In this document: positions 52,640-62,332 of the stretch, piece after piece
How the letters are laid out: each line of letters starts with the position of its first letter
Numbering within the stretch: the first letter of the stretch is position 1
NCBI RefSeq assembly: GCF_028595325.1
Contig: NZ_JAQQXR010000009.1
Coordinates: 1 to 64,000 of the forward strand
From: Janthinobacterium fluminis
Lineage (GTDB): Bacteria > Pseudomonadota > Gammaproteobacteria > Burkholderiales > Burkholderiaceae_D
Length of the DNA stretch: 64,000 nt
Reading direction: 5' to 3'
Notes under the pieces: generated by a model
What the model was told of the DNA's origin: nothing
What the model saw: the letters and a program-made list of their open reading frames with translations, nothing else
The model's database searches: none
Position numbers and translations under genes: made by a program

Positions 52640-52762
52640 TCAGCTGCGCATGTCAACAAGGTCACGCGACGTCAGCTTGCCAGCCCGGAACAGCTCGTTT
52701 GGCATGCCGAGCAGTGTGATCATCTGCGGTCCCAGCGCGTAGACGGTCACCAGCTTGTCCAT
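52640..52762 (-). CDS. Possible 40-residue protein upstream of the JAB-like gene
   Basis: An ORF of 40 residues (MDKLVTVYALGPQMITLLGM then NELFRAGKLTSRDLVDMRS) with GGTGA before the ATG. It is in the same direction as, and 47 bases before, the JAB-like gene. No domain is recognised. It may be a small protein or a gene remnant. Confidence 0.3.
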   Translation of the reverse strand: MDKLVTVYALGPQMITLLGMPNELFRAGKLTSRDLVDMRS

Positions 52763-52950
52763 GCCGTCACCGCCTGAAAATCCAGCTCAACCAGACAAGC
52801 GGGCGTCGTATTTGAGTCGCGGCTGCGTACTCGAAGACGGGACACCTGACTTCCTGCGCGACTTTCCGGCCGGCGCAGTGTTGACCGCCGCCCGGATCGC
52901 CAAACAGCTGCGCGAACTCAAGTATCCGTCAGCGCTTGGCGCCGCGCCCG
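52763..52950. other. Accessory/core junction without a clear gene
   Basis: This stretch has a plus-strand reading frame (SRGCVLEDGTPDFLRDFPAG) that looks protein-like. It then runs, still open, into the antisense of the CzcE gene and lacks a ribosome binding site. It is probably a remnant at the right edge of the accessory patch. Confidence 0.4.
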
Positions 52951-53280
52951 TCAATCCACGTACAGGGGATTGGCCGCCACATAGCCCCTCACCGGCTGGC
53001 TCAGCATGCCGCGCGGCGCGATCTGGCTCAGGTCGAACCCGCGCACCAGATCGGCGCCGTTGAAATTCCACGCAAACGCCCGGTCGCCGACGACAAACTT
53101 GACGACCTCGCCGCCAGTCACGTTGACCCAGCGGGTGCCCGGCTGGATCCAGACCGTGCGCGTGGCGGCCGACAAGGGCGCCGGTTCACCGATCAGGTCG
53201 GTGCGCACCGCCGCCCGGGCCGTGCCGGCGGCCGCCAGCGCCAGGGCCAGTAGCGACGGAAGAAGCAGATTGGTTTTCAT
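52951..53280 (-). CDS. CzcE family periplasmic metal-binding protein
   Basis: A 109-residue exported protein with signal peptide LLPSLLALALAAAGTARA and TAGGAGG before the ATG at 53280. The mature part (LSAATRTVWIQPGTRWVNVT, VKFVVGDRAFAWNFNG and FDLSQIAPRG) resembles CzcE, a small copper/heavy-metal binding beta-protein. No efflux genes are adjacent, so its role may be buffering. Confidence 0.72.
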   Translation of the reverse strand: MKTNLLLPSLLALALAAAGTARAAVRTDLIGEPAPLSAATRTVWIQPGTRWVNVTGGEVVKFVVGDRAFAWNFNGADLVRGFDLSQIAPRGMLSQPVRGYVAANPLYVD

Positions 53281-53402
53281 AGCATGCCTCCTATCTGACA
53301 GGAAAACAGGATGCCGGCGCGCCGCGCGCCCCCGCATTACTGCCATTAGAGGAAGGCCGGCGTTTGTTGGTTCCGCCGCCGGACTACGGCGCCCCACCCC
53401 GC

Positions 53403-54152
53403 TCAGCCGGCCAGCGCCAGCGAGCGGTCCAGCGACAGCTTCATGTATTGGTAACTATTCGAGATGCCGTGCACGAGAATGTCGACGTATTTCGACTCGG
53501 CCTGGCGGCCGATCAGCATGCAGATAATCTCCAGCGCCTCCCACGGATGGGTGTCGTCGTACTGGGCGTGCAAACGCAGCCAGCGCGTCGCCGCCCGGCG
53601 CAGCTCGGCGCTGAACGATTGTTCGTAGGTGTCAGTCGAGCAGATCTGCGTCGCCCACTCGCCGGTCGAGCCTTCGATGGCCAGATTGGTGACGGCCATG
53701 CTGGTGGCCAGCGACGCCCGTTCGCAACTGTGCCAGCACCAGTGGTTGAGCGCCTGGCTTTCCACCGGCGCCTGGCTGTCGAACAGGTCGCGCATGCCGA
53801 TACCGCAAGCCTTGGCCCATTCGACCCAATGGTCGGCATGGTTTTGCTCAACGCGGATGTTGCGCATCAAATAGCGGCGCGCCATGTTCTCGCCGGGCGA
53901 GCGGCCATATTGTATTTTGCACAGGTTGACGGCCATGTATTGCGGGAACTGCTCGATGACGGGCCAGCCGCCGACGAGGAATTGGTAGGTGGCGCCGGCG
54001 GGCAGACTGGCCTCGCGCATCATCGCGAACAGCTCGTGGCCGACAACTTTTTCTTTTGCGGCCACCGTGGCCTGCATCATGTCCTGCGCCCACGCGGGGT
54101 AGCTGTGCAAATCCATCAGCGGCCCGGTTCGTTGAAATTCCTTGTTCTGCAT
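53403..54152 (-). CDS. Heme-oxygenase-like iron-containing redox protein (TenA-like fold)
   Basis: A 249-residue all-helical protein. His and Glu residues on helices (HELFAMMREA, QFPQYMAVNL, RVEQNHADHWVEWAKACG, HWCWHSCE) fit the heme-oxygenase-like diiron or TenA fold. The ATG at 54152 is chosen because the upstream extension is basic and unlike the family. It is divergent from the GGDEF-EAL gene. The substrate is unknown. Confidence 0.65.
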   Translation of the reverse strand: MQNKEFQRTGPLMDLHSYPAWAQDMMQATVAAKEKVVGHELFAMMREASLPAGATYQFLVGGWPVIEQFPQYMAVNLCKIQYGRSPGENMARRYLMRNIRVEQNHADHWVEWAKACGIGMRDLFDSQAPVESQALNHWCWHSCERASLATSMAVTNLAIEGSTGEWATQICSTDTYEQSFSAELRRAATRWLRLHAQYDDTHPWEALEIICMLIGRQAESKYVDILVHGISNSYQYMKLSLDRSLALAG

Positions 54153-54451
54153 AGCGTGCTCCCACAATTGGAAAAGGTGTGAAGTCGGCAGCGCCGCGAC
54201 TGGTTGGCGCCGAGAACGACATTTGACCGGCGGAACGGGGAACAAGTTCCGCCGTTTAGGATTTTTTCCCCGCGCCCCCGGCATCGGCCCAGTCGCGCCG
54301 CCGCCCTTGCCTACCCCGCGCTACCGGCTTGCTGATTTAACTCAGCGCGCCCCCGTCAAACGTGCGCCACCGGGAACGCCGCTGCCGTATCGCAGGTCTA
54401 TCGTTTTGGCGCACACGCGACGTCCTGGTTCGTGCCCCCCAACGAGGAAAC
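54153..54451. other. Divergent intergenic region with a hairpin
   Basis: About 300 bases. CGGCGGAAC/GTTCCGCCG (54228-54236 and 54246-54254) forms a nine-base stem followed by TTTAGGATTTTTT, a terminator-like structure on the plus strand. It would lie in the leader of the GGDEF-EAL gene if its promoter is upstream of 54228. Otherwise nothing recognisable. Confidence 0.45.
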
Positions 54452-56851
54452 ATGATGACGACAATAGATTTTCCATCCGCCGCATTTTCACTGAATGCGG
54501 CAGGCAACGTCACGGGATGGAACGCTGCCTGCCAGCGCTTGCTCGGCTATACCGACAGAGAGATACTGCTGCGCCCCTTCGCCAGCCTGCTGCCCGAGCC
54601 GCTCCGCAAAACCTACGAGGATCGCCTGCGGCAGGCGCGCGACGACGACGACGGCGCCAGCATGACGGCCGAGCTGCTCATGGCCGATGGCCAACTCTGC
54701 CCGTTCAAGCTGGCCTTCATGCCGCAGTTCGGCAAGGCCGGGCGTTTCTTCCACTACAACGTCGTCCTGGCGCCGGCGGCGCCCTGCGGCGAAATGTCCG
54801 AGCACGAGCTGGTCGGCCGCATGCCGCTCAAGGAAATGGTGGATTTCCTCGCCGGCACCTTCTACGTGATCAATCCGGCCGGCCACATCGTCATGTGGAA
54901 CAAGCGGGTCGAGCAGGCGACGCAACTGAGCGGCGAGGAGCTGCTGCGCTACAATGTGCTCGACATGTTCAGCGACGAGGAGCGCGGCGCCGTCGGCAGC
55001 AAGATCAGGGCCGTCTTCGAGCACGACGGCGAACAGGTGGTGGAGGCGAATCTGCTGGCCAAGGACGGCAGCAGCGCGCCCTATCTCTTTTCCGGGGCGC
55101 GCTTCCAGATCGACCATGTTTACTATGTGTGCGGCATGGGGCTGGACATCTCCAAATTGCGCAAGCAGCAGGAACAGCTGCGCCTGCGCGAACGGGCGCT
55201 GCACGCCAGCGGCAACGGCATCGTCATCACCCGCTGCGCCGGCGCGGAAAACCTGATCGAATACGTGAACCTGGCGTTCGAGCGCATCACCGGCTACCGC
55301 GCGGCCGAGGTGCTCGGCCGCGACTCGCGCTTCATGGCCGCCCCCGGCCTCGACGAGGCCGAGCGCAGCAAGCTGCGCGTGGCCATCCATGCGCGCCAGG
55401 AAAGCCATGTCATCTTCCGCAACCTGCGCAAGGACGGCGAGGTGTTCTGGAACGACTTGACGATCACCCCCGTGCTCAACGAAAAAGGTCAGGCCACGCA
55501 TTTCATCGGCGTCATCAACGACGTCACGGCCAGCATACACCGCACCTCCCACCTCGAACACGCGCTGAACCACGACGTGCTGACGGGCCTGGCCACGCGC
55601 AGCCTGCTGTGGGACCGGCTCGACCAGGCGCTGCACCTGGCGCAACGCAACAAGACGCTGGTGGCGACCGTGTTGATCGACCTGGACAATTTCAAGGACA
55701 TCAACGACACCCTCGGCCACGACAGCGGCGACGAAGTGCTGCGCGTGGTGGCGCGGCGCCTGCAATCGTCGGTGCGCGACACGGACACGGTGGCGCGCCT
55801 GGGCGGCGACGAGTTCGTCCTCGTGCTCGACAACCAGCCCTCGCTACGCTTCACCTTGCGCATGATCGAGCGCCTGCGCCACGACATGGCCAAGACGGCC
55901 GTGGTCGGCGGCAAGGAGATCGACATCAGCACCAGCATGGGCGTCAGCATCTTCCCGCACGACGGTGCCAGCGTCCTCGAACTGATACAGGCGGCCGACG
56001 TGGCCATGTACCACGCCAAGGCGGCCGGCCGCAACGATGTGCATTTCTTTTCGCCCGATATGAAGCTGACGACGGAGGCGAAGAACAAGCTGGAAACGAG
56101 CATGCGCAACGCCATCGACAACAATGAGATGTTCCTCGTCTTTCAGCCGCGCATCTGCCTGAAAACGGGCAAGATCGTCGGCGCCGAGGCGCTGCTGCGC
56201 TGGCGCCACCCGGAGCAAGGCGTGCTGCTGCCGGCCGCCTTCATCGGCGAGGCCGAGGAAAACGGCCTCATCGTCCCGCTCGGCGAATGGGTCATCGATT
56301 CGATTTGCGCCATCCTGCAGCGCCTGAGCGCGCTGGGCTTCCGCCAACTGGCGCTGTCGATGAACGTCTCGTTCCGCGAGCTGAACCAAAAGAATTACAT
56401 CGACTTGATCGGCAAGAAGCTCAACGACTTCCACCTGTCGCCCGAACTGTTCGAGCTGGAGGTCAAGGAAGCCTGCCTGCTGCGCAACCCGCAACTGACG
56501 CGCGACGTATTCAGCCAGATCAAGCGCATGGGCATCAAGCTGACGATAGACGAGTTCGGCGCCGGCATGTCCAGCCTGAGCAGCCTGCAAACGCTGACGA
56601 TCAACCACCTGAAGATACCGAAATCCTTCATCGAGAGCATCAGCGACCAGAACACGGACGGCGTGATGGCGAAAACCATGATCGGCATCGGCCACAATAT
56701 GAACATCAATGTGATCGCGGAAGGGGTGGAAACGCGCAGCCAGCTGAATTTCCTGAAGGCGAACGATTGCGACGAAATGCAGGGCAATTACTTCAGCGAA
56801 CCCCTCAGCCTGTCGGCGTTCGAGCAGATGCTCGGCGCGCCGCAGGGCTGA
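54452..56851 (+). CDS. PAS-GGDEF-EAL dual-domain c-di-GMP protein
   Basis: A 799-residue soluble protein with three PAS-like domains (about 8-110, 125-240 and 250-365). The GGDEF domain has an intact GGDEF at 451-455 and I-site RDTD five residues upstream. The EAL domain starts with E579-A-L. Conserved MNVS, LEVKE, EGVET and QGNYF are present. DDFG is changed to D700-E701-FG, and KID to K721-I722-P723, both metal/active-site positions, so phosphodiesterase activity may be weak or lost. GAGGAAA lies five bases before the ATG at 54452. Confidence 0.88.
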   Translation: MMTTIDFPSAAFSLNAAGNVTGWNAACQRLLGYTDREILLRPFASLLPEPLRKTYEDRLRQARDDDDGASMTAELLMADGQLCPFKLAFMPQFGKAGRFFHYNVVLAPAAPCGEMSEHELVGRMPLKEMVDFLAGTFYVINPAGHIVMWNKRVEQATQLSGEELLRYNVLDMFSDEERGAVGSKIRAVFEHDGEQVVEANLLAKDGSSAPYLFSGARFQIDHVYYVCGMGLDISKLRKQQEQLRLRERALHASGNGIVITRCAGAENLIEYVNLAFERITGYRAAEVLGRDSRFMAAPGLDEAERSKLRVAIHARQESHVIFRNLRKDGEVFWNDLTITPVLNEKGQATHFIGVINDVTASIHRTSHLEHALNHDVLTGLATRSLLWDRLDQALHLAQRNKTLVATVLIDLDNFKDINDTLGHDSGDEVLRVVARRLQSSVRDTDTVARLGGDEFVLVLDNQPSLRFTLRMIERLRHDMAKTAVVGGKEIDISTSMGVSIFPHDGASVLELIQAADVAMYHAKAAGRNDVHFFSPDMKLTTEAKNKLETSMRNAIDNNEMFLVFQPRICLKTGKIVGAEALLRWRHPEQGVLLPAAFIGEAEENGLIVPLGEWVIDSICAILQRLSALGFRQLALSMNVSFRELNQKNYIDLIGKKLNDFHLSPELFELEVKEACLLRNPQLTRDVFSQIKRMGIKLTIDEFGAGMSSLSSLQTLTINHLKIPKSFIESISDQNTDGVMAKTMIGIGHNMNINVIAEGVETRSQLNFLKANDCDEMQGNYFSEPLSLSAFEQMLGAPQG

Positions 56852-56865
56852 GGCGCAACCGGCGC

Positions 56866-56895
56866 AAAAAAAACCCCAGGCAGGGCTGCCCGGGG
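56866..56895 (-). terminator. Terminator of the yjcH-actP operon
   Basis: Stem CCCC-A-GGCAG/CTGCC-C-GGGG (56874-56895, one mismatch) with eight A on the left (56866-56873), giving a U-run for leftward transcripts. It lies 29 bases past the actP stop. Confidence 0.8.
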
Positions 56896-56923
56896 TGGCT
56901 TGCGGTGGCGGAAAAATCCGCTG

Positions 56924-58588
56924 CTAATGGGCGGCGGCCGTGGCCGCGCCTATGCCCGTCTCCGAGCGCATCTGCTGCGACTCGTATCCTGCCCGGTCCA
57001 GGCGCGCGCGCGGGCTCTTGTCGAGGATGGAGAACAACCAGATGCCGACGAAACCGGCCGTCATCGAGAACAGCGCCGGTGACGCGTACGGGAACAAGGC
57101 ATCCGTGTGGCCCAGAACGTCGACCCACACCGACTTCGACACCAGGGTCAGGCCGACCGCCGTCCCCAGGCCCAGGAAGCCGCCGATGGTGGCGCCGCGC
57201 GTGGTGCAATCCTTCCACAGCACCGACATGAACAGGACCGGGAAGTTGGCCGAGGCGGCGATGGCGAAGGCCAGCGACACCATGAAGGCGATGTTTTGCT
57301 TCTCGAACAGGATGCCCAGGGCCACGGCGATGACGCCCAGCGCGACGGTCGTCAGGCGCGAGACGCGCAGTTCGCTGGCGCTGCTCGCCTTGCCCTTCTT
57401 GAAGACGGTGGCGTACAGGTCGTGCGACACGGCCGAGGCGCCGGACAGCGTCAGGCCGGCCACCACGGCCAGGATGGTGGCGAAGGCGACGGCCGAGATA
57501 AAGCCGAGGAAGACGTCGCCGCCGACGGCCTTGGCCAGGTGGATGGCCGCCATGTTGTTACCGCCCAGCAGTTTGCCGGCCGCGTCCTTGAACTCCGGAT
57601 TGGTGCTCACCAGCACGATGGCGCCGAAGCCGATGATGAAGGTCAGCACATAGAAATAGGCGATCCAGGTGGTGGCCCAGAACACCGACTTGCGCGCCTC
57701 TTTCGCGCTGGGCACGGTGAAGAAGCGCATCAGGATGTGCGGCAGGCCGGCCGTGCCGAACATCAGCGCCATGCCGAAGGAAATCGCCGAAATCGGGTCC
57801 TTGATGAAGGTACCCGGCCCCATGATGGCCTCTTTCTTGGCGTGGATGTCGACGGAGCTGGCGAACAGCGCCTCCGGGCTGAAGTTGTACTGCGCCAGCA
57901 CGACGAAGGCCATGAAGGAGGCGCCCGCCAGCAGCATCACGGCCTTGATGATCTGCACCCAGGTGGTGGCCGTCATGCCGCCGAACAGCACATAAATCAT
58001 CATCAGCGAGCCCACCAACACCACGGCGATCCAATATTCCAGACCGAACAGCAGCTTGATCAACTGGCCGGCGCCGACCATCTGAGCGATCAGGTAGAAG
58101 GCCACCACGACCAGCGTGCCGGAGGCCGAGAAGATGCGGATGGGCGCCTGCTTGAAGCGGTAGGCGGCCACGTCGGCGAAGGTGAAGCGCCCCAGGTTGC
58201 GCAGGCGCTCGGCCATCAGGAAGGTGATGATGGGCCAGCCGACGAGGAAGCCGATGGCGTAGATCAGGCCGTCGTAACCGTTCAGGAAGACGGCGGCGGA
58301 AATGCCCAGGAAGGAGGCGGCCGACATATAGTCGCCGGCGATGGCCAGGCCGTTCTGGAAGCCCGTGATGCCGCCGCCGGCCGTGTAGAAGTCGGCCGCC
58401 GACTTGGTCTTGGCGGCGGCCCATTTGGTGATGAACAGCGTGAAGACGACGAAGGCGCCGAACATCAGGATCGCGGTCCAGTTGGTGGCCTGCTTGTCGG
58501 CCTGGCCCAGGTCGGCGCCGGCGGCCAGCGCGGCGCCGGCCGCGGCCCACAGCGCCAGCGCGGCGCAACTGCTTTTCCGGGAAATCAT
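56924..58588 (-). CDS. actP: Cation/acetate symporter ActP
   Basis: A 554-residue sodium:solute symporter with 13 predicted helices and an N-terminal signal-like segment ([13 protein letters not shown]). Typical motifs are [38 protein letters not shown] and [20 protein letters not shown]. It takes up acetate and related short acids with a cation. Length matches E. coli ActP. It overlaps the DUF485 gene by four bases, the usual yjcH-actP arrangement. The propionyl-CoA synthetase gene upstream suggests propionate as a likely substrate too. Confidence 0.92.
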   Translation of the reverse strand: MISRKSSCAALALWAAAGAALAAGADLGQADKQATNWTAILMFGAFVVFTLFITKWAAAKTKSAADFYTAGGGITGFQNGLAIAGDYMSAASFLGISAAVFLNGYDGLIYAIGFLVGWPIITFLMAERLRNLGRFTFADVAAYRFKQAPIRIFSASGTLVVVAFYLIAQMVGAGQLIKLLFGLEYWIAVVLVGSLMMIYVLFGGMTATTWVQIIKAVMLLAGASFMAFVVLAQYNFSPEALFASSVDIHAKKEAIMGPGTFIKDPISAISFGMALMFGTAGLPHILMRFFTVPSAKEARKSVFWATTWIAYFYVLTFIIGFGAIVLVSTNPEFKDAAGKLLGGNNMAAIHLAKAVGGDVFLGFISAVAFATILAVVAGLTLSGASAVSHDLYATVFKKGKASSASELRVSRLTTVALGVIAVALGILFEKQNIAFMVSLAFAIAASANFPVLFMSVLWKDCTTRGATIGGFLGLGTAVGLTLVSKSVWVDVLGHTDALFPYASPALFSMTAGFVGIWLFSILDKSPRARLDRAGYESQQMRSETGIGAATAAAH

Positions 58589-58893
58589 GCCAGCACCCGC
58601 TGGCGGATGGCGGCGGTCAGCTCGTCGAACTCGCTGTTGGCGCGCCGCACATAAAAGCCCGTGACCAGAACCGTGAAGATGATGACGAACAAGCCCAAGG
58701 GCATGCCCCAGGTCATCACGCCGGCACCGATGCGGGTGCTCAGGAACTCCTTGTTGAAGGCGATCAGCAGGATGAAGCCGTAGTAGACCGCCATCATCAT
58801 CCAGGTCAGCGTCCAGCCGAAGCGGGAGCGCGTGGCCACCAGTTTTTGATAGCCGTGATCCGCCTTGATTTTTTGAACCATATCGTCGTGCAT
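58585..58893 (-). CDS. yjcH: DUF485 membrane protein (YjcH-like)
   Basis: A 102-residue protein with two helices ([17 protein letters not shown] and [25 protein letters not shown]), the DUF485 pattern found upstream of actP. N-terminal [20 protein letters not shown] is typical. Probably an accessory subunit of the symporter. ATGA overlap with actP. Confidence 0.88.
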   Translation of the reverse strand: MHDDMVQKIKADHGYQKLVATRSRFGWTLTWMMMAVYYGFILLIAFNKEFLSTRIGAGVMTWGMPLGLFVIIFTVLVTGFYVRRANSEFDELTAAIRQRVLA

Positions 58894-58978
58894 GCTTGTC
58901 TCCAGTTTTTTATAGTGCCCCGTTGAGGCTAAGGTCAGCGTAAAGCGGCTGCCTTACCGGCCCCTTACGCGGACCAAT

Positions 58979-59006
58979 AAAAAAGCGAAAACCTGCAAGA
59001 CGCAGG
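58979..59006 (-). terminator. Probable terminator of prpE
   Basis: Short stem CCTGC/GCAGG (58992-59006) with interrupted U-run for leftward transcription (TTTTCGCTTTTTT on the minus strand). It lies about 43 bases after the prpE stop. Confidence 0.5.
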
Positions 59007-59049
59007 CAGGGACGGACAGGGGCCGCGCCCCCGCCTGTTTACATGCCCG

Positions 59050-60939
59050 TCAAGCGTCCAGCGCGCTCTTAATCTGCTGCAACGACGCCGGATCGTCGAT
59101 GGCGCTCAGGTCGCCCGGACTGCGCCCCTCGCAGACCGCCTGGATCGAGCGGCGCAGCAACTTGCCCGAGCGCGTCTTCGGCAATTGCGCGACGAAGTAC
59201 ACGCGGGCCGGCCGCGCCACCGCGCCCAGTTGGTGGTCGACCACGCCCATGATGTCGCGCTCCAGCGCCAGCCGCCCCTCCGGCGTGGCGGCCTGCTGCG
59301 CATGCTTGAGGATGGCGAAGGCCACCGCCACCTGCCCCTTGAGCTTGTCCTCGACGCCGACCACGGCCACCTCGGACACATTGGCGTGGCTGGAAATACT
59401 CTCCTCGATTTCGCGCGTGCCGAGGCGGTGGCCGGCGACGTTGATGACGTCGTCGGTGCGGCCCAGGATGAAGTAGTAACCGTCGGCGTCGCGCACGCCC
59501 CAGTCGAAGGTCGAATACACCTGCATGCCGCTGAAGGTGGACCAGTAGGTGTCGACGAAGCGGGCATCGTCGCCGTACACGGTCTGCATGCAGCCCGGCG
59601 GCAGCGGGCCGTCGATGACCAGCACGCCTTTCTCGTTGGCGCCGCACTCCGCGCCGCTCGACTCGTTCAGCAACTTCACCTTGTAGCCGTACATGGCCAC
59701 GCCGGGGCTGCCCAGCCGGGTGGCCTTGTCCTCGATGCCCTTGGCGATGGACAGGATGGGCCAGCCGGTTTCCGTCTGCCAGTAATTGTCGATGACGGGC
59801 ACGCCCAGCTCGGCGGCAATCCACTGCGACGTGGTTTCGTCGAGCGGCTCGCCGGCCAGGTACAGGGCCTGCAGCGAGGACAGCTCGTACTTGCGCATGA
59901 ACTCGGGCGGCTGCTTGCGCAACACGCGAATCGCCGTCGGCGCGGAAAACATGCGCGCGACGCGGTACTTCTCGACGATGCTCCACCAGATGCCGGCGTC
60001 CGGGCAGGTCGGCAAGCCCTCGTACATGATGGTCGCCATGCCGGCGATCAAGGGGCCGTAGACAATATAGGAATGGCCGACCACCCAGCCGATGTCGGAG
60101 GTGGCGAAAAAAGTCTCGCCCGGCTTGCCGCAGAAGTTGTACTTCATCGACGCGGCCAGCGCCACCGCGTAGCCGCCGACGTCGCGCTGCACGCCCTTCG
60201 GCTTGCCGGTGGTGCCCGAGGTGTACAAGATATACGAGGCCTCGTTCGACTCCAGCCAGGTCACCGGCACGCGCGCGTCCATGTGCCGCGCGCGCAGGGT
60301 CGCGTAGTCGACGTCGCGCCCGGCCACCAGGGCCATCGGCGCCAGGCCGCGGTCGACCAGCAGCACCTTCGCCGGCTTGGCGGTGGACAGCTCGATGGCT
60401 TCGTCCAGCAGCAGCTTGTAGGGGATCGCCTTGCCGTTGCGCGAGCCGGCGTCGGCCGCGACCACCAGCACCGGCTTGGCGTCGTCGATACGGCTGGCCA
60501 GGCTGTTGGCGGCGAAACCGCCGAACACCACCGAGTGGATGGCGCCGATGCGCGCGCAGGCCAGCATCGCAAAGGCGGCCTCGGCGATCATCGGCATGTA
60601 GATCAACACGCGGTCGCCCCGGCCGACGCCCAGCGCCAGCATGACGGCGGCGCAGCGCTCGACTTCGGCCTGCAGCTCGGTGAAGGAATAGGTTTTTTCG
60701 GTATTGGTTTCGGTGGAGATGGCGATCAGCGCGGCGCGCTGGCCGGCGCTGGCGGCCCAGCGGTCGACCGCGTTGTGGCACAGATTGGTCCTGCCATTGA
60801 CGAACCATTTGGCGAACGGCGGTCGGGAGTAGTCGAGCACTTGCGAAAACGGGGTGTTCCAGTCGATCAGCTTCGATTCTTCTTGCCAGAACTGTTCAGG
60901 CGCGTCGATCGAATGCCGATGGAAGTCAGCGAAATTCAT
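59050..60939 (-). CDS. prpE: Propionate-CoA ligase PrpE
   Basis: A 629-residue ANL-family synthetase that activates propionate to propionyl-CoA. N-terminal FHRHSIDAPEQFWQEESKLIDW is typical of PrpE. The AMP-binding loop is YILYTSGTTGKPKGVQRD, with WWSIVEKYRVARMFSAPTAIR and DNYWQTETGWPI. The acyl-adenylation Lys is in KTRSGKLLRRSIQ, which acetylation can inhibit. Length matches E. coli PrpE. The ATG at 60939 follows GGAGGAGA. It lies 134 bases after prpF, in one propionate regulon-like series. Confidence 0.9.
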   Translation of the reverse strand: MNFADFHRHSIDAPEQFWQEESKLIDWNTPFSQVLDYSRPPFAKWFVNGRTNLCHNAVDRWAASAGQRAALIAISTETNTEKTYSFTELQAEVERCAAVMLALGVGRGDRVLIYMPMIAEAAFAMLACARIGAIHSVVFGGFAANSLASRIDDAKPVLVVAADAGSRNGKAIPYKLLLDEAIELSTAKPAKVLLVDRGLAPMALVAGRDVDYATLRARHMDARVPVTWLESNEASYILYTSGTTGKPKGVQRDVGGYAVALAASMKYNFCGKPGETFFATSDIGWVVGHSYIVYGPLIAGMATIMYEGLPTCPDAGIWWSIVEKYRVARMFSAPTAIRVLRKQPPEFMRKYELSSLQALYLAGEPLDETTSQWIAAELGVPVIDNYWQTETGWPILSIAKGIEDKATRLGSPGVAMYGYKVKLLNESSGAECGANEKGVLVIDGPLPPGCMQTVYGDDARFVDTYWSTFSGMQVYSTFDWGVRDADGYYFILGRTDDVINVAGHRLGTREIEESISSHANVSEVAVVGVEDKLKGQVAVAFAILKHAQQAATPEGRLALERDIMGVVDHQLGAVARPARVYFVAQLPKTRSGKLLRRSIQAVCEGRSPGDLSAIDDPASLQQIKSALDA

Positions 60940-61072
60940 GTCTCCTCCGATATTTTTGCAAATCAAGGGCCGGCGCGACACCTCCCGATGGCGGCGCCGG
61001 AAGCTGCACGTGCGGACAGCGGCGGAACGCCGCGAACGGCTTCCGCTTGCGCGCCTGTGCCGATGCGGAACG

Positions 61073-62263
61073 TCAGAACGCGTCGCCGGGCACGCGCACC
61101 CAGCCCTCCATCAGCACCCGGGCGCTGCGGCTCATGACGGCCTTGGTCACGCGCCATGCGCCGCCGGCCTCGCTGGCCTCGGCGCCGACCCGCAAGGTGC
61201 CGGAGGGGTGGCCGAAACGCACCGCCTGGCGCGGCCCGCCGCCGGCGGCCAGGTTCACCAGGGTGCCGGGGATGGCCGCGGCGGTGCCGATGGCGACGGC
61301 GGCCGTGCCCATCATCGCGTGATGCAGCTTGCCCATCGACATGGCGCGCACCAGCAGGTCGACGTCGCCCGCCGCGACCGGCTTGCCGCTCGACGCGATG
61401 TAGGCGGCCGGCGCGGCGACGAAGGCGACCTTCGGCGTATGCTGGCGCTTGGCCGCCTCGTCGACGTGTCCGATCAGGCCCATGCGCAGCGCGCCGTGCG
61501 CGCGGATGGCCTCGAACCTCGCCAGCGCCTGGGGATCGAGGTTGATGGCGTCCTGCAGCTCGGTGCCGGTGTAGCCGATCGCCGCGGCGTCGACGAAGAT
61601 GGTGGGGATGCCGGCATTGATCATGGTGACCTTCAGCACGCCGATGCCGGGGACGTCCAGCTCGTCGACCAGCCGCCCGGTGGGGAACATGGCGCCGCCC
61701 GCGCCCTCCTCCTCGGCCGCCGGGTCGATGAACTCCAGCTTCACTTCGGCGGCCGGGAAGGTCACGCCGTCCAGCTCGAAGTCGCCGGTTTCCTGCACGG
61801 CGCCATTGCTGATCGGCACGTGCGCGATGATGGTCTTGCCGATGTTCGCCTGCCAGATGCGCACCACGGCCACGCCGTCGTGCGGCACGCGGCCGGCGTC
61901 GACGAGGCCGGCGCTGACGGCGAAGGAGCCGACGGCGGCGGACAGGTTGCCGCAGTTGCCGCTCCAGTCGACGAAGGCCTTGTCGATGGCCACCTGGCCG
62001 AACAGGTAGTCGACGTCATGGCCGGGCTGTTTGCTGGCGGACAGGATCACCGTCTTGCTGGTGCTGGACGTGGCGCCGCCCATGCCGTCGATCTGCTTGC
62101 CGTAGGGGTCGGGGCTGCCGATGACGCGCAACAGCAGCGCGTCGCGCGCCGCGCCCGGCTGCTGCGCGGCCGCCGGTAAATCCTGCAGGCGGAAGAACAC
62201 GCCCTTGCTGGTGCCGCCGCGCATATAGGTGGCGGGAATTTTGATTTGCGGAATATGGGCCAT
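61073..62263 (-). CDS. prpF: AcnD-accessory protein PrpF (2-methylaconitate isomerase)
   Basis: A 396-residue PrpF-family protein with diaminopimelate epimerase-like fold. It begins AHIPQIKIPATYMRGGTSKG. The active-site region has SGNCGNLSAAVGSFA with a conserved Cys, and IPTIFVDAAAIGYTG. It isomerises 2-methylaconitate so that AcnD can complete the methylcitrate cycle. The ATG at 62263 (AGGAA eight bases upstream) is chosen over an open extension to 62314. It is 69 bases after acnD. Confidence 0.92.
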   Translation of the reverse strand: MAHIPQIKIPATYMRGGTSKGVFFRLQDLPAAAQQPGAARDALLLRVIGSPDPYGKQIDGMGGATSSTSKTVILSASKQPGHDVDYLFGQVAIDKAFVDWSGNCGNLSAAVGSFAVSAGLVDAGRVPHDGVAVVRIWQANIGKTIIAHVPISNGAVQETGDFELDGVTFPAAEVKLEFIDPAAEEEGAGGAMFPTGRLVDELDVPGIGVLKVTMINAGIPTIFVDAAAIGYTGTELQDAINLDPQALARFEAIRAHGALRMGLIGHVDEAAKRQHTPKVAFVAAPAAYIASSGKPVAAGDVDLLVRAMSMGKLHHAMMGTAAVAIGTAAAIPGTLVNLAAGGGPRQAVRFGHPSGTLRVGAEASEAGGAWRVTKAVMSRSARVLMEGWVRVPGDAF

Positions 62264-62332
62264 GGAATAAGTTCCTGGAAAGGCCGGACGCCGCGTCGCC
62301 GCGGCGTCCGGCATTGCGCCGGATGGGCGCTG

